A stretch of DNA of 64,000 nucleotides from Synechococcales cyanobacterium C42_A2020_086 (GCA_015272325.1 JACYLU010000010.1:48606-112605); one strand, 5' to 3'. Shown: positions 32,236 through 40,849, counted from the stretch's first letter. The notes: generated from the letters alone by a model not told the origin. Program-made: numbers and translations.

Positions 32236-33576
32236 ATGAATACGACAGTTGATACTCAACTTCAACGGGCTGGAGAACTCAAGCAAGCCTTTGTTGATTT
32301 TGTCTTAGATGCCGACGGAGAGCTAGCAACCGCCCTAGAAAGTTTTAGTGCAGCGCAACTCACCCGCAGTCAGCAGACCGATTTGAATCGCCGCGAGCTG
32401 GTAGTCGATCGCTTCCTGATTGAAGGAGTAGTTGGTAATGCCACTCCCATTGACTTATTCCTAGAGAGCGAACCCGATCTAACACCCGCTGATCGTCAGC
32501 TTGTGATTTCTTGGCGGCGCAGCTTTATCGGCTTATTTGCGATTGTCAAGCGGCTGCCCGATGGCTTTGAGCTGATGAATTGGACCACTGCCAAACATTA
32601 TCAGGTGAAGCCCAGTTCTCCCAAGGCCAAACAAGACATGGAGCGTCTCAAAGAGGGGGAAATCCTGCTGACGCAGATTGCTCCAGTCACGGATGAGTAC
32701 TGGATGTTCTCTAGTCCCTGGACCTCGCTTGGAAAATTGGGTAAGCCGAAACTGGCCGTAGCGATAGGAAATTTTAAGCAGAATTACAAGCCTTACCTCT
32801 ACAGCGACGCACCGGAACTATTGGCTGAGGCCTGGGCTTCGGTAGAACGCTATCACCGAGACTTTATCCAGTTCTTTGGCAGTGACGAGGTGACTCTGTC
32901 GGGGTACGAGCTAGGCAAAAAGTTGGCCGAGTTTCAAGAACAGTTGACGCAAAAGCGGCTAGAAGCAGCAGGGATAGATAGCTCGAAATCGCTAGCAGAA
33001 ATTGCCGCCGAGTCGGGGATGACTGAAGAAGAGATCGAGGAGGCAGCAGAGGCAATGGGGGCCGATCCCAAAGCCGTGAGCCAATTCTTTGCTCAAAAGG
33101 GACAGGCGAAAATGGTAACTCCGACAATCGAATTGCCGGCTCCGCTGAAAAAAGCTGAGCAGGTGACGGTCTTGACCCATCCCCGCTGGGGGCAAGTGTT
33201 CTTACCCACCTACACTCAATTTCTGGCAATACTGCAAGCGGCGGATTGGCGCAGCGTTCCCAATGCTGAGGCACTAGTGCGAAAATATCTTGAGGATCCA
33301 GAAGTAAGTGCTTTTGTGTGGCAACGCTTGGCGCAGCAGTACCCAGAGCCACTGCAAACGATTTTGCGAGAAGTGTTAGAACGACCGAATTTGAATGTGG
33401 CAACCGATTTGGATGCGTTGCTAATGGAGTTCAATAAGCCCCTCGAAATCGAGCTACCCGAGATTGCCAGTGTACCGATTCACCTCCATGAATTGTTTCA
33501 AGATGCATTAATGGAGGTTAACAAAGAGCGCCCCAAAAAGAAAAAGACCAAAGCTAGCGGTGGGTTTCAGCGTTGA
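32236..33576 (+). CDS. Conserved cyanobacterial protein of unknown function
   Basis: I recognise no characterised family in this 446-residue protein. Residues 1-60 are a helical lead (LKQAFVDFVLDADGELATALE). A central mixed part contains VVDRFLIEGVVGNATPIDLFLE, ISWRRSFIGLFAIVKRLPDGFELMNWTTAKHYQVKP and DEYWMFSSPWTSLGKLGKPKLAVAIGNF. After it comes a charged helix with SLAEIAAESGMTEEEIEEAAEAMGADPKAVSQFFAQKG, which looks like a small helix-turn-helix or UBA-like bundle. The C-terminus is basic (KERPKKKKTKASGG). No signal peptide or membrane helix, so cytosolic. ATG 32236 is preferred to a TTG two codons earlier. The sequence resembles long-conserved core cyanobacterial hypotheticals rather than a mobile gene. 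Confidence 0.75.
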   Translation: MNTTVDTQLQRAGELKQAFVDFVLDADGELATALESFSAAQLTRSQQTDLNRRELVVDRFLIEGVVGNATPIDLFLESEPDLTPADRQLVISWRRSFIGLFAIVKRLPDGFELMNWTTAKHYQVKPSSPKAKQDMERLKEGEILLTQIAPVTDEYWMFSSPWTSLGKLGKPKLAVAIGNFKQNYKPYLYSDAPELLAEAWASVERYHRDFIQFFGSDEVTLSGYELGKKLAEFQEQLTQKRLEAAGIDSSKSLAEIAAESGMTEEEIEEAAEAMGADPKAVSQFFAQKGQAKMVTPTIELPAPLKKAEQVTVLTHPRWGQVFLPTYTQFLAILQAADWRSVPNAEALVRKYLEDPEVSAFVWQRLAQQYPEPLQTILREVLERPNLNVATDLDALLMEFNKPLEIELPEIASVPIHLHELFQDALMEVNKERPKKKKTKASGGFQR

Positions 33577-33728
33577 GATGAGAGAGTAGCGATCATATAA
33601 GAATCAACTGTTGATTCAGTACACCTCTCCTTTGATGAACTTAGATATATCCCACGACAGAAGGTAACCAGGAATGAGTTTGTTACGCTGAATGCAACAA
33701 AATAAAAACAGTAGATGGGGTATTAAAG

Positions 33729-34001
33729 ATGAATATTATTGCCTGGTTGCTGTTGGGACTTTTGGCAGGTGCCATTGCCAAGGCTATCTATCCAGGGCAT
33801 CAAGGTGGGGGTATTCTAGCAACGATTATTCTGGGAATCATTGGCGCTTTTATTGGGGGTAGCCTGTATACGCTGTTAACCACCGGCACCTTGCAGCTTG
33901 CCGCTACTTCTTTGAGCATCCCAGGATTACTTGTTGCGGTTGTAGGGGCTATAATCGCAATCTTCATTTGGGGACTGATGACACGCCGTACCACAATTTA
34001 A
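33729..34001 (+). CDS. GlsB/YeaQ/YmgE (transglycosylase-associated) small membrane protein
   Basis: A 90-residue protein with three membrane helices: MNIIAWLLLGLLAGAIAKAIYPG, GILATIILGIIGAFIGGSLYTLL and SIPGLLVAVVGAIIAIFIWGLM. The phrases LLLGLLAGAIAKAIYPGHQGGG and LGIIGAFIGGSL are the family signature. These proteins are induced by stress in several bacteria; the biochemical role is unknown. A probable terminator follows at 34128. Independent transcription unit. Confidence 0.92.
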   Translation: MNIIAWLLLGLLAGAIAKAIYPGHQGGGILATIILGIIGAFIGGSLYTLLTTGTLQLAATSLSIPGLLVAVVGAIIAIFIWGLMTRRTTI

Positions 34002-34479
34002 AGTGGGTACTTCGCTTAGATACCAGGGACATGTCAACAGATTAGTTGGGCGTTTGCAGTAGCATGATGTGACAATACCTCAGTTCCTTTTCCTTTTCCT
34101 ATCTCTCTAGACTTGGGTGTAAGTAAGGCGCTTTCAGTAGGTTGGCTGGAAGCGCTTTTGCTTGGCAGGGGATAGACTTCAGTTTGACCCTCTGTCTAAC
34201 GATAGAGCTGAAAGTAGACCACAGATAGATGTAAGCTGATCTGGTGATCCTGAATACTCATAGGTGGTTTTTGGTTTTGCCGCCCAGCTCCAGTTTGCCG
34301 ATCCAGTGTGCTAGATGCTGACCTGAAGGTGGCTTTAGGGATTGCATCTTTATCGGTTCATCTACGATAGGAGCCAGCGATTTTATCTTGCAATTTTGCT
34401 GGTTTTCCGCTCAACGAATGTTCGTCACGTTTTTGTCTACGACTCAATACAGCTCAATAGCACTAAGTAAGGGTTATCT
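34002..34479. other. Intergenic region with one terminator
   Basis: The 478-bp gap contains the terminator at 34128-34159 and then about 320 bp upstream of the GH13-CBM20 gene, presumably a long leader and promoter. No ORF is supported. Confidence 0.4.
34128..34159 (+). terminator. Rho-independent terminator after the YmgE-like gene
   Basis: GCGCTTTC and GGAAGCGC form an 8-bp stem with one G-U pair around a 12-base loop, followed by TTTTGCTT. It is 127 bp past the stop codon. Confidence 0.7.
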
Positions 34480-36408
34480 ATGGTTACAACGCCTCCGTCA
34501 CAATTTTCGCAAGAACAGTACAAAGTTGACGACGCTAATCAAGAGCTAGAGGTATTAGCTCAAGCTCCGACTGCGGAAAGCGAAATCGATCTCGAGTTTC
34601 TCTACACCCGCGATATTGAATTCCGTCAGGAAACGATTTATTTCATTGTGGTGGATCGCTTTCACGATGGCGATGCTGAAAACAGCGAAGGTCCGAATCC
34701 CGAGTTGTATGATCCCAGCGGTGAAGATTGGGGTAAATATTGGGGAGGCGACTTGCAAGGGATCATCGACAAACTTGATTACCTACAGGGACTTGGTGTT
34801 ACAGCGCTATGGTTGACGCCACTGTTCGAGCAAGTTGAAGATCTATTTGTGGGTAATGCTGCCATTCATGGCTACTGGACAAAAGACTTCAAGCGCATCA
34901 ATCCCCGATTCTTGAAACAAGGGGAGAATCCATCATTGAACCAGACCCAGGAAACACGGGATACCACCTTTGACCGTCTAATAGAAGAGCTACACAAACG
35001 CAAGATGAAGTTGATTCTGGACATTGTTTGCAACCACAGCAATCCAGATTTCAGCGGACGCAAAGGGGAGCTGTATGATGATGGAGTTAAGATTGCTGAT
35101 TTCAACAATGATGAGCGCAATTGGTACCATCACTATGGCGAAGTGACGAACTGGGAAGATGAGTGGCAGGTACAGAACTGCGAATTAGCGGGACTAGCTA
35201 CGTTCAACGAAAACAACAGCGAGTATCGAGAATATATTAAAGCGGCCATCAAGCAGTGGCTTGACCGAGGTGTCGATGCTCTGCGGGTTGATACCGTCAA
35301 GCATATGCCGATCTGGTTCTGGCAAGAATTCACCGGCGATATGTATAAGCATCGCCCCGATGTGTTTATCTTTGGTGAATGGATCTATAGCCATCCGAGC
35401 GATTCGCGTTCGGTGGAGTTTGCCAACTGCTCCGGGATGAGCATGCTAGATTTTGGCTTGTGTGTTGCCATTCGGTCGGCCCTAGCCCAAGGGGCGGAAG
35501 GGGGCTTCCACTTGATTCAAGATGTGCTGGATCAGGACCATCAATATAACAGCGCCACAGAGCTGGTGACGTTTATCGACAACCACGACATGCCGCGCTT
35601 TCAGTCGCTCAATCCCGATCCTGACATGTTGCGGGTAGCCATTGCATTTGTCATGACGACTCGGGGTATTCCCTGCCTCTACTACGGCACCGAGCAGTAT
35701 CTGCACAATGATACTGATGGAGGCAATGACCCCTATAACCGCCCGATGATGGAGCAGTGGGATACCGACACGGAGATCTATCGCTATGTGCGGTTGCTTT
35801 CGGGCGTACGCCGCTTAAATCCCGCTATTTCTCTGGGCAGCCAGTGGCAGAAGTACATTACGCCAGATGTCTACTGCTATGTGCGCCGCTATCGCGACTC
35901 CCGCTGCTTTGTGGCGCTAAATCGTGGTGAAGCCGTTACCCTTCCCGAGGTAGAGACCGAGCTGCCCGACGGTGAGCATACCTGTGTGGTTACCCGCAAT
36001 AAGTACGACGTCAAAGATGGCAAGATTTCCAATTTGCAGCTTGATACGCGGGGTGTGGTGGTTCTAAGCCATGTGGGTGAACGAGTCAAGGGACAAACCA
36101 TCGTTCGGGCGCAACTGAACGGAGTGCAAACCCAGCCGGGTGAAACCATTGTCATTCTTGGAGATTGCCCGGAGTTAGGCAACAACGATATCAGCAAAGC
36201 CTACAAAATGGAATACATTAATTCCAATACTTGGTTTGCTGAAATTCCCTTTGATGAGAGTGCTGGGCAGCTCATTACCTACCGCTATGCCATGCTGCGG
36301 GAAGGTCGGGCACCCTTGCGGGAAAACATTGTGCCGCGTCGCTGGGTGCTGGCGTCTGAAGGCACGGTGAAGTGGCGAGATACTTGGATCCCTGGTCGCG
36401 AATCCTGA
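34480..36408 (+). CDS. GH13 alpha-amylase / CGTase-like enzyme with C-terminal CBM20
   Basis: This 642-residue alpha-glucan enzyme has a barrel at about residues 45-430. Marks are IYFIVVDRFHDGD, YWGGDLQGIIDKLDYLQGLGVTALWLTP, LILDIVCNHSN, the nucleophile Asp in DALRVDTVKHMP, the acid/base Glu in FIFGEWIYSH and the third acid in FIDNHDMPRF. After a C-domain, about residues 540-640, comes a starch-binding CBM20 (VRAQLNGVQTQPGETIVILGDCPELGN, then WRDTWIP). The layout resembles cyclodextrin glucanotransferases and maltogenic amylases, but there is no signal peptide and an N-terminal extension of about 40 residues. It should act on intracellular storage glucan; CBM20 would favour granular or semi-crystalline glucan. 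Exact product specificity is open. Confidence 0.93.
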   Translation: MVTTPPSQFSQEQYKVDDANQELEVLAQAPTAESEIDLEFLYTRDIEFRQETIYFIVVDRFHDGDAENSEGPNPELYDPSGEDWGKYWGGDLQGIIDKLDYLQGLGVTALWLTPLFEQVEDLFVGNAAIHGYWTKDFKRINPRFLKQGENPSLNQTQETRDTTFDRLIEELHKRKMKLILDIVCNHSNPDFSGRKGELYDDGVKIADFNNDERNWYHHYGEVTNWEDEWQVQNCELAGLATFNENNSEYREYIKAAIKQWLDRGVDALRVDTVKHMPIWFWQEFTGDMYKHRPDVFIFGEWIYSHPSDSRSVEFANCSGMSMLDFGLCVAIRSALAQGAEGGFHLIQDVLDQDHQYNSATELVTFIDNHDMPRFQSLNPDPDMLRVAIAFVMTTRGIPCLYYGTEQYLHNDTDGGNDPYNRPMMEQWDTDTEIYRYVRLLSGVRRLNPAISLGSQWQKYITPDVYCYVRRYRDSRCFVALNRGEAVTLPEVETELPDGEHTCVVTRNKYDVKDGKISNLQLDTRGVVVLSHVGERVKGQTIVRAQLNGVQTQPGETIVILGDCPELGNNDISKAYKMEYINSNTWFAEIPFDESAGQLITYRYAMLREGRAPLRENIVPRRWVLASEGTVKWRDTWIPGRES

Positions 36409-36553
36409 GGTTTTCGCTAGGCGGGTTGAAGGGCACAACCATATTGCTTTTCAATCTGCCTGCCTAAACCAAAGACTGTCCTTCCGTCTGGATGCCCCTC
36501 ATATCCCCTCGTGTAGGGTTCCCTAAACGTTTTGCGCCAAACAATTCCATCCC

Positions 36554-36799
36554 ATGACCCGACGCATCGTTGTGCAGGGACAATTCTATGTGCCGTTTAT
36601 CGTGACAAACACGGGCGGCGGCACAGCCGAGGCGGTGCACCTTGTTGGCGAACTGCGGGTCAATGGTCGCCTAGAGGAAGCTGGCGATCAGGAGATTGAT
36701 TTTCTTTCGAGGGGCAAGGAGGAAGGAGCATTCGTCTTCAGCCGCGATCCGCGCCAGGGCGATCTGAGGTTGCGAGTTGCAAGTTATAAGCTGCCTTAA
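36554..36799 (+). pseudogene. TIGR02588-like protein, N-terminal half missing
   Basis: The 81-codon frame (GQFYVPFIVTNTGGGTAEAVHLVGEL, GDQEIDFLSRGKEEGAFVFSRDP, LRVASYKLP) matches the conserved C-terminal part of the TIGR02588 family. Members normally are about 125-135 residues, start with a membrane helix and stand next to a seven-helix TIGR02587 partner. Here the helix is absent. Upstream, the same frame meets a TAG about 13 codons before the ATG, and the other frames show no hydrophobic segment. The partner gene is also missing, replaced by the GH13 gene. I read it as a 5'-truncated remnant; a short functional version cannot be excluded. Confidence 0.65.
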
Positions 36800-36823
36800 A
36801 GCAGTGCTCTCCTCTACAGTTCC

Positions 36824-38035
36824 TCAGTCTTCGAGCAGCACCTGCGGTCCTCGTCGGTCTTGCGCGAGAAAGGCTCGATCGTTCGGAATGGCCGCCACAG
36901 GTTCAGTTAAGGTAAATTCGCCGGCTTCAATGCGCTGCTTCAAGTCTAGCGCCACCTGCCGTGATAGGTATAGGCTAGCCAACGGTGCCGTTCGGACCGA
37001 TTTGCCGTCAATCGTCACTCGCCCAGATTTGAGCTGGGCATAGCTGACTAAACCAAACGTGGGCCGCACCCGTCGCGGAATCGAGAAGTCCACGATGGGA
37101 GCCACCAGATCTTTATCCTGAACCGCGCAGCGCACCACCACTTCTTCGTTGAGCACTGGCAGCGGCACGCCAACCCCCAACATCAGCGAAGGACCGTAGC
37201 TCTTGAAGTAGCATCCCCGAACCCAACGTGACTGCATCTGCTTGGCATCTCCAATTAAAGCCAAGGTCGCTGCCGGGCCAATAGGTGTCCGATTGGGTAA
37301 ACGCTTTTGCAGCGGAAAGTGCTGCGTACCTTCCCAAGCAACATAGCCAATGCCGCCGCCCAGCAAAATTCGCGTTCCAATGCCAATCAAATGCAAGTCA
37401 GGGTCATTCATCAACGGCGAAAGCGCTCCTGGATTCGAGTAAACGGCATTGCCCAAGTGAGGCTGCAAGGGTCCAAGATAGGTATACAAGGGACGGTCGC
37501 CGCCATTAACACCCACAATAAAGTTCTGGTAAAGATTGCGCGGATTAAACAGGTAAAACTGGTTGATGGTATCGCGGGTAATCGTCGTTTCAAAGGAAGC
37601 GCGAGAATAACAGTCTGTGACCTGACCCAAAGCCCGGAGATGCACCGCTTTACCGGCCACGAGGTCTTCAATCACATGACCGCCGCCCCTTTCGCGAAAC
37701 TCTTCGCTGTCATTGCCCTCGCCAATGCTGGAAGCATAATCAGTAACCTGCGTGGCTCCTAAATACAAATCCACCGCACCAAAGCCCGAATAGGCCGGAA
37801 CACCATCCAGCCAGCACTGGCGGATCTTGATCGGCGGATCGGTATGTCCCAAATTCAAAATGGCTCCCGACGACTCCATCGGCTCAAACGTGCCCGTAGT
37901 AATGACGTCGACCTGCTGAGCCACCGCCGCTACGCCGAGTTCTGCGACCTTGGATTTCAGTTCTTCCACAGTCCACACTACGACCTGCTGGCGCTGAATT
38001 TTGTCATTGATTTCTGCAATTGTGCGGGTTACCAT
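36824..38035 (-). CDS. Homocysteine biosynthesis protein (DUF39)
   Basis: ATG 38035 follows GAGGAGGGGT directly; the open frame upstream is unsupported. The product is about 403 residues. In methanogens the DUF39 protein takes part in making homocysteine from aspartate semialdehyde and sulfide. Family stretches include VDVITTGTFEPMESSGAILNLGHTDPPIK, AYSGFGAVDLYLGATQV, GGGHVIEDLVAGK, the conserved Cys in VTDCYSRASFETT, NPRNLYQNFIVGVNG, and LIGIGTRILLGGGIGYVAWEGTQH. The archaeal ferredoxin/NIL partner is not seen. A two-helix membrane protein gene ends 13 bp upstream, so the two are likely an operon. With thrB 1.9 kb away, this could be an alternative methionine branch. Confidence 0.88.
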   Translation of the reverse strand: MVTRTIAEINDKIQRQQVVVWTVEELKSKVAELGVAAVAQQVDVITTGTFEPMESSGAILNLGHTDPPIKIRQCWLDGVPAYSGFGAVDLYLGATQVTDYASSIGEGNDSEEFRERGGGHVIEDLVAGKAVHLRALGQVTDCYSRASFETTITRDTINQFYLFNPRNLYQNFIVGVNGGDRPLYTYLGPLQPHLGNAVYSNPGALSPLMNDPDLHLIGIGTRILLGGGIGYVAWEGTQHFPLQKRLPNRTPIGPAATLALIGDAKQMQSRWVRGCYFKSYGPSLMLGVGVPLPVLNEEVVVRCAVQDKDLVAPIVDFSIPRRVRPTFGLVSYAQLKSGRVTIDGKSVRTAPLASLYLSRQVALDLKQRIEAGEFTLTEPVAAIPNDRAFLAQDRRGPQVLLED

Positions 38036-38048
38036 ACCCCTCCTCTGC

Positions 38049-38243
38049 CTAACTTGGCTCATTGGCTTGCCAGGCCCGCCACACCAATGCAATCCCCATC
38101 AGCAGGGTCGGCAGCAGCACTAGCGTCAAGGCAACAGGGGCAGAAGCGGGAATCGGCAGCATCGGACCACCATACTTAATAGCAACCGCTAGGGCCAGTG
38201 AGGCAAGCATCACTTTGAGGATCACATTCAATGGACTGTTCAT
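38049..38243 (-). CDS. Small two-helix membrane protein
   Basis: A 64-residue protein with two hydrophobic helices, VILKVMLASLALAVAIKYG and PVALTLVLLPTLLMGIALVWRAW, joined by a Pro-rich turn GGPMLPIPASAPV. I do not recognise a characterised family, but the compact hairpin topology and lack of rare features speak for a real gene. It lies 13 bp upstream of the DUF39 gene on the same strand, suggesting one transcript. It may anchor or assist the DUF39 protein; this is speculation. Confidence 0.65.
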   Translation of the reverse strand: MNSPLNVILKVMLASLALAVAIKYGGPMLPIPASAPVALTLVLLPTLLMGIALVWRAWQANEPS

Positions 38244-38265
38244 GCCAACGATTCATCAGATTTGC

Positions 38266-38295
38266 AATAAAAAAGCACCCACAATGGAGTGCTTT
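38266..38295 (-). terminator. Intrinsic terminator after the DUF4278 gene
   Basis: On the minus strand, AAAGCACTCC, loop ATTGT and GGGTGCTTT pair (one bulge) and run into TTTTTTATT. It lies between the DUF4278 gene (ends 38451) and the small membrane protein gene (starts 38243). Confidence 0.65.
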
Positions 38296-38450
38296 AAACC
38301 TAGTGCATTCAGAAGCTAGATGCGACATGCTCTATAAAGATTCTGATGCGCTGTCTGGGCTTTACCCAACTTTGTCTTGAAGCATTGTTTCGGAAAGCAT
38401 TGTTTCGAGAACTCATCTGCACCAGAAGCGAGCAGAACCGAGGTCTAGGC

Positions 38451-38627
38451 TTATCGAACCCAAGCACCTCGATACTTGAGTTGACCCACTGGGGCTGACG
38501 CAACGGCTCGCTTGGGCTGACGCAGCTTCGCAATGCCGCCACGATAATGGGTGACGAGATGGCTTTCAGCCATTTCTACGACCGGCTCAATATGGTTATA
38601 CACCGCGCCACGATAATGAAGTTCCAT
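38451..38627 (-). CDS. DUF4278 small protein
   Basis: This 58-residue gene is easily missed because of its length. It begins MELHYRGAVYNHIEPVVEMAE, has THYRGGIAKLRQP in the middle, and ends GQLKYRGAWVR. Three copies of the YRG motif (HYRG, HYRG, KYRG) are the signature of DUF4278, a family almost restricted to cyanobacteria. GGAG lies 8 nt upstream of ATG 38627 and an intrinsic terminator follows at 38266. Function unknown. The small size and basic, aromatic composition might suit nucleic-acid or protein binding, which is a guess. Confidence 0.8.
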   Translation of the reverse strand: MELHYRGAVYNHIEPVVEMAESHLVTHYRGGIAKLRQPKRAVASAPVGQLKYRGAWVR

Positions 38628-38909
38628 TGTCTTCTCCGTTCATCGCTGAGTTCTAAGCATGGAACGCGTTCCTTCGGTGGATCTCCTGGCGATCTGCTGG
38701 CTATCTCCTACTTCCGTCCCCTAGGTGCAAGCGTTGCTTATGCACAGGGGATGAACGATTTATTTTCTGTAGTCATTGTTACTTTTTCTTGAAACGTCGT
38801 CAAGTCTTTTCTGGTTAAGTTTGGTGTGGGCTTCTCCCCATCCTGATCGAGAAATCCGAAATTGTGAGATCTGGAGCTGGGCCAGGGCAAAGGACGGAGC
38901 GGATAGCCC

Positions 38910-39410
38910 TTAACGCTGGCGAACTGCAATGTAGAGCGAAAGACCTGCTTCGTGATATCGCTCAAAATCTAACGTGTAGGTGCGCTCGAAGGGAGGCTTG
39001 GTCCGAGCGGAACCAGCAAAGTACTGCCGCGCTTCGTGCCAAACCTGCCGGATGCTCTCAGGCGATTGCCCTGCGGCAGTAAATACAAGATAGTCCGCAG
39101 CAGGGATGGTTAACCCAACCATTCCTTCAACGGGATTGTCGATATCGCTGACCTCAGTTGCCACAATTAGCGAGTATTCGCCTCGATCGGCATTCAGGTA
39201 GTTAGTATAAACCCCTAGCAGCAGGGGAGGAGTCACTCGGCTAGGAATCTGATCTAGCAGGCGTTCCGTCAACACTCGATTCCACAAGGCAGGAATCTGC
39301 GCCGTTGCGGGGTTGGCCTCTTGGGCATGGGTTGTCCGAACTTCTACCCCCATCACCAGCATTTCTTGTGTTTGCACCCATTGGGGCTGCATTAGCTTCA
39401 CTTCTGCCAT
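38910..39410 (-). CDS. GyrI-like / AraC effector-binding domain protein
   Basis: A 166-residue stand-alone GyrI-like small-molecule-binding domain. It starts MAEVKLMQPQWVQTQEMLVMGVEVRTT. The middle has IPALWNRVLTERLLDQIPSRV and LLLGVYTNYLNADRGEYSLIVATEV. It continues DNPVEGMVGLTIPAADYLVFTAAGQSPESIRQVWHEARQYFAG and ends ERYHEAGLSLYIAV. This order, with the 'Y..F' and 'W..A..YF' phrases, is the family pattern. No DNA-binding domain is attached, so it may bind or sequester a ligand instead of regulating directly. AGGAGG lies 8 nt upstream of ATG 39410, a strong start. Upstream lies the non-coding stretch with the large palindrome at 39719. Confidence 0.85.
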   Translation of the reverse strand: MAEVKLMQPQWVQTQEMLVMGVEVRTTHAQEANPATAQIPALWNRVLTERLLDQIPSRVTPPLLLGVYTNYLNADRGEYSLIVATEVSDIDNPVEGMVGLTIPAADYLVFTAAGQSPESIRQVWHEARQYFAGSARTKPPFERTYTLDFERYHEAGLSLYIAVRQR

Positions 39411-39622
39411 AACTCCGCCTCCTAAACCTAAAACTCCACTGAAAACTCCACCGAAGTCCGGGTCCCACCCTTTCCTGAGTTGCTGAATGCCATCGACAGG
39501 GCATCGACTGCCGCACTCCAGATTGCTCAGGCAGCCCTCATACCGACCGACTTCCTGTAGGGTCGCCTGAGGACGCCAGCCCTCCGAAGGATCTACATCT
39601 CAAGAAAAGCCCAGCCCAACTG

Positions 39623-39660
39623 TTCTGCCATAGCCTTCTGCCATAGCCTTCTGCCATAGC
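39623..39660 (+). repeat. 13-bp tandem repeat, three copies
   Basis: TTCTGCCATAGCC at 39623-39635 and 39636-39648, then TTCTGCCATAGC at 39649-39660, contiguous and exact. Intergenic. Confidence 0.9.
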
Positions 39661-39718
39661 TGCTCCTGCCGTTGAGGTCAATCTTCGTGCCGACGGGAAC
39701 CACTGGCATTTGGTTAGA

Positions 39719-39750
39719 CTATAATTTAGTACTAATGTACTAAATTATAG
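39719..39750. promoter_or_regulatory. Perfect 14-bp inverted repeat (operator candidate) upstream of thrB
   Basis: Arms CTATAATTTAGTAC (39719-39732) and GTACTAAATTATAG (39737-39750) flank TAAT. A perfect -10 box TATAAT lies in each arm, one on each strand, so a bound dimer would cover both possible promoters. No T run follows, so a terminator is unlikely. The NtcA consensus GTA-N8-TAC is not matched (spacing is six). Confidence 0.75.
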
Positions 39751-39907
39751 ATTTAACGTCAATAAAAAAATAAATCGAGGGCAGAGATCAAGTACACTGA
39801 GTTGCCTAGGCTGTTGGGCACAGGGCGAGGTGACCGAGCGAAGTGTCTGCCCACTGCCTGTGCTAGTTACCTATAGCATGAATGAGTTGCGGCAATTAGC
39901 TGAGCGC

Positions 39908-40849
39908 ATGACTAACCTATCCTCTGTTCAGGTTGTGGTGCCGGCAACAACGGCAAATCTGGGTCCTGGTTTTGATTGTCTGGGGGCAGCACTGACGCTC
40001 TACAACCGCTTTCGATTTGAACTACTGCCGCCCGAAGCGACTGGAGTGACCATTACCGCCTCAGGAGCAGAAGCTGACCGCGTAGCAGCTGACGAGAGTA
40101 ATCTGGTTTATCAAGCCTTCGCTCGTTTCTTTCAGCAGCTCGGGCAAGCTCCCCCGCCGGTTAGCATCCATATCGAACTTGGGGTTCCTCTGGCTCGAGG
40201 GTTAGGCAGTTCCGCAACGGCTATCGTCGGAGGATTGGTGGCTGCCAATAGCCTAGCGGGGTCCCCGTTGTCGTCCGAGGCGATCATGGCTCTGGCGATT
40301 GCCCTCGAAGGTCATCCTGATAATGTGGTGCCCGCGTTGATCGGTGGCTGTCGGCTCGCGGCTACAACCCCTAGCAACAGCTGGACTATTGGTGATGTGC
40401 CTTGGCATCCGCAGGTGGTGCCTGTGGTCGCCATCCCAAACTTTGAGCTTTCGACTGCAGACGCCCGACGAGTCTTGCCAACGCACTACAGCCGCGCTGA
40501 TGCCATTTTTAACATGGCGCACCTCGGGCTATTGCTACGAGGATTGGAAACCGCACAAGCAGACTGGCTGCGCACTGCCCTGCAAGACCGTCTTCATCAA
40601 CCCTATCGGCAATCGTTAATTACCGGCTATTCTCAAGTGGAAGCAGCGGCTGTAGCAGCAGGTGCCTATGGATTAGTGATCAGTGGTGCTGGGCCAACAC
40701 TCCTGGCCTTATCTCACCCGGCACAGGCGCAGGCGGTCGCGGTAGCCATGGCCACGGCCTGGACTGCTCACGGCGTTGAGCCACAAGTTGCCGTCCTGCA
40801 AGTTGATAGTCGAGGAGCCACGGCTGAGCCTCTGCCATCGCAGATTTGA
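39908..40849 (+). CDS. thrB: Homoserine kinase
   Basis: The enzyme phosphorylates homoserine in threonine synthesis, ATP-dependent, GHMP kinase family. Motif 1 is [19 protein letters not shown], motif 2 [17 protein letters not shown] (ATP loop), motif 3 [26 protein letters not shown] and [18 protein letters not shown] are further hallmarks. From ATG 39908 the product has 313 residues and the first motif begins at residue 10, as in typical family members. Alternatives are ATG 39878 and GTG 39830; none has a convincing ribosome site. The upstream region carries a 32-bp palindrome likely to be an operator. LysC (1302) and the DUF39 protein (36824) act in the same amino-acid family. Confidence 0.95.
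   Translation: MTNLSSVQVVVPATTANLGPGFDCLGAALTLYNRFRFELLPPEATGVTITASGAEADRVAADESNLVYQAFARFFQQLGQAPPPVSIHIELGVPLARGLGSSATAIVGGLVAANSLAGSPLSSEAIMALAIALEGHPDNVVPALIGGCRLAATTPSNSWTIGDVPWHPQVVPVVAIPNFELSTADARRVLPTHYSRADAIFNMAHLGLLLRGLETAQADWLRTALQDRLHQPYRQSLITGYSQVEAAAVAAGAYGLVISGAGPTLLALSHPAQAQAVAVAMATAWTAHGVEPQVAVLQVDSRGATAEPLPSQI

Larger units (their letters stand above)
39411..39907. other. Divergent gyrI-like / thrB intergenic region
   Basis: The 497-bp stretch contains the 13-bp tandem repeat at 39623 and the 32-bp palindrome at 39719, both listed separately. The GTG-initiated extension of the thrB frame (from 39830) lies in it as well. No other ORF is supported. Confidence 0.5.

Noticed and set aside
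39719..39750. NtcA site in the thrB palindrome
   Set aside because: GTA and TAC are separated by six bases instead of the required eight.
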